Origin: Sinotaia quadrata
Taxonomy: Eukaryota; Mollusca; Gastropoda; Architaenioglossa; Viviparidae
Direction of reading: 5' to 3'
NCBI GenBank assembly: GCA_028829895.1
Contig: CM054183.1
Coordinates: forward strand, 74,821,571-74,885,570
DNA length: 64,000 nucleotides
Below are positions 63,481 to 64,000 of the stretch, one piece after another. Position 1 is the stretch's first letter, and each line of letters opens with the position of its first letter. The translations under genes were made by a program, and so were the position numbers. The notes below the pieces were generated by a model. That model was not told the origin of the DNA and made no database searches. It was given only the letters and a program-made list of their open reading frames with translations.

Positions 63481-64000
63481 TTCTCGTAAACGATAAACAC
63501 TTTACTTGCTGAGTACTTAGAATTAGACTTCACGCTCGTATATTGATTATTGTTAAATTGTTAAAACTTATTAAATCTTATTTTAAATTGTTAAACCCTC
63601 TTTGTAGTACATTTTTATGCATCTTAGACCTAATGTTTACACGTGGTTTGGATGGGGGCAATTGAGCTGAATGACGTAACGAATGCATATTAATTTAGAG
63701 GAATTTAACGACTCCAAGCCAGCTTTTGTACGCAAATTGTCAGTTTGTAAATCTGTTGTCTGCACTACAAGACGCATTTTTGAGTTAGTCAAATGATAAT
63801 TTGGGCAACCAGTCTGTGTAGGATAGAGAGAAGGAATTAATTTAATTTATCATTTTTTAAGTCCTTAAAAATCCTAGGCAGGGTCTATAAAGAAATACTG
63901 GAAACGTAACAATGGTTATTATTATTATTATTTATTAATTAATCAACCATAACTAATTACAAGTGATGAGAATCTTAATTTATGTTATTAATAATTCTCC
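63481..64000. other. AT-rich sequence at window end, nothing recognised
   Basis: No supported feature, apart from a short (TTA)n run near 63916-63932. Confidence 0.6.

Overview
The window is AT-rich animal nuclear DNA: spliced exons with GT-AG junctions, kilobase-scale introns and many transposable-element remnants. It carries the 3' part of one conserved host gene, DGCR8 (Pasha), the RNA-binding subunit of the Microprocessor that partners Drosha. The protein sequence and the repeat types suggest a lophotrochozoan invertebrate, perhaps a mollusc; that placement is an inference of low to moderate confidence.

DGCR8 runs on the + strand from the first exon in view (951-1286) to the stop codon at 59005-59007. 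Fourteen coding exons join with consistent phases into 481 residues: a variable linker with five tandem 10-residue repeats, the C-terminal part of the Rhed dimerisation region, two double-stranded RNA-binding domains, a Drosha-binding tail helix and a conserved C-terminus. The WW/haem part and the 5' end lie upstream of the window.

The introns hold nearly everything else. (1) A hAT-type transposon family is present as one near-complete but frameshifted copy (21436-25164) and two 1.6-kb non-autonomous copies (5623-7251, 54419-56035). All three have precise 5-bp target duplications. Both small copies carry the same roughly 885-bp protein-like insert that the large copy lacks. (2) Three long non-autonomous elements with TA duplications and CAGTTGAACCC-type ends lie at 14023-15683, 30273-31942 and 41912-43400 (truncated). 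(3) Two short hAT MITEs, one nested in element (2). (4) A degenerate minus-strand gene (52645-54281) of a multi-copy, uncharacterised invertebrate protein family, bracketed by imperfect inverted repeats that suggest it belongs to a DNA transposon. (5) A 1.7-kb duplication (32793-34483 and 43401-45036). (6) Two LINE remnants: an RTE-like endonuclease fragment on the minus strand (38240-39262) and a CR1/Jockey-like reverse transcriptase relic (60850-61660). (7) Foldback and palindromic elements, minisatellites and microsatellites.

Downstream of DGCR8 the last 4.4 kb holds the LINE relic, AT-rich DNA and a less AT-rich patch at 62830-63480 with two unrecognised minus-strand open frames. I see no tRNA, rRNA, CRISPR array or bacterial-type operon.
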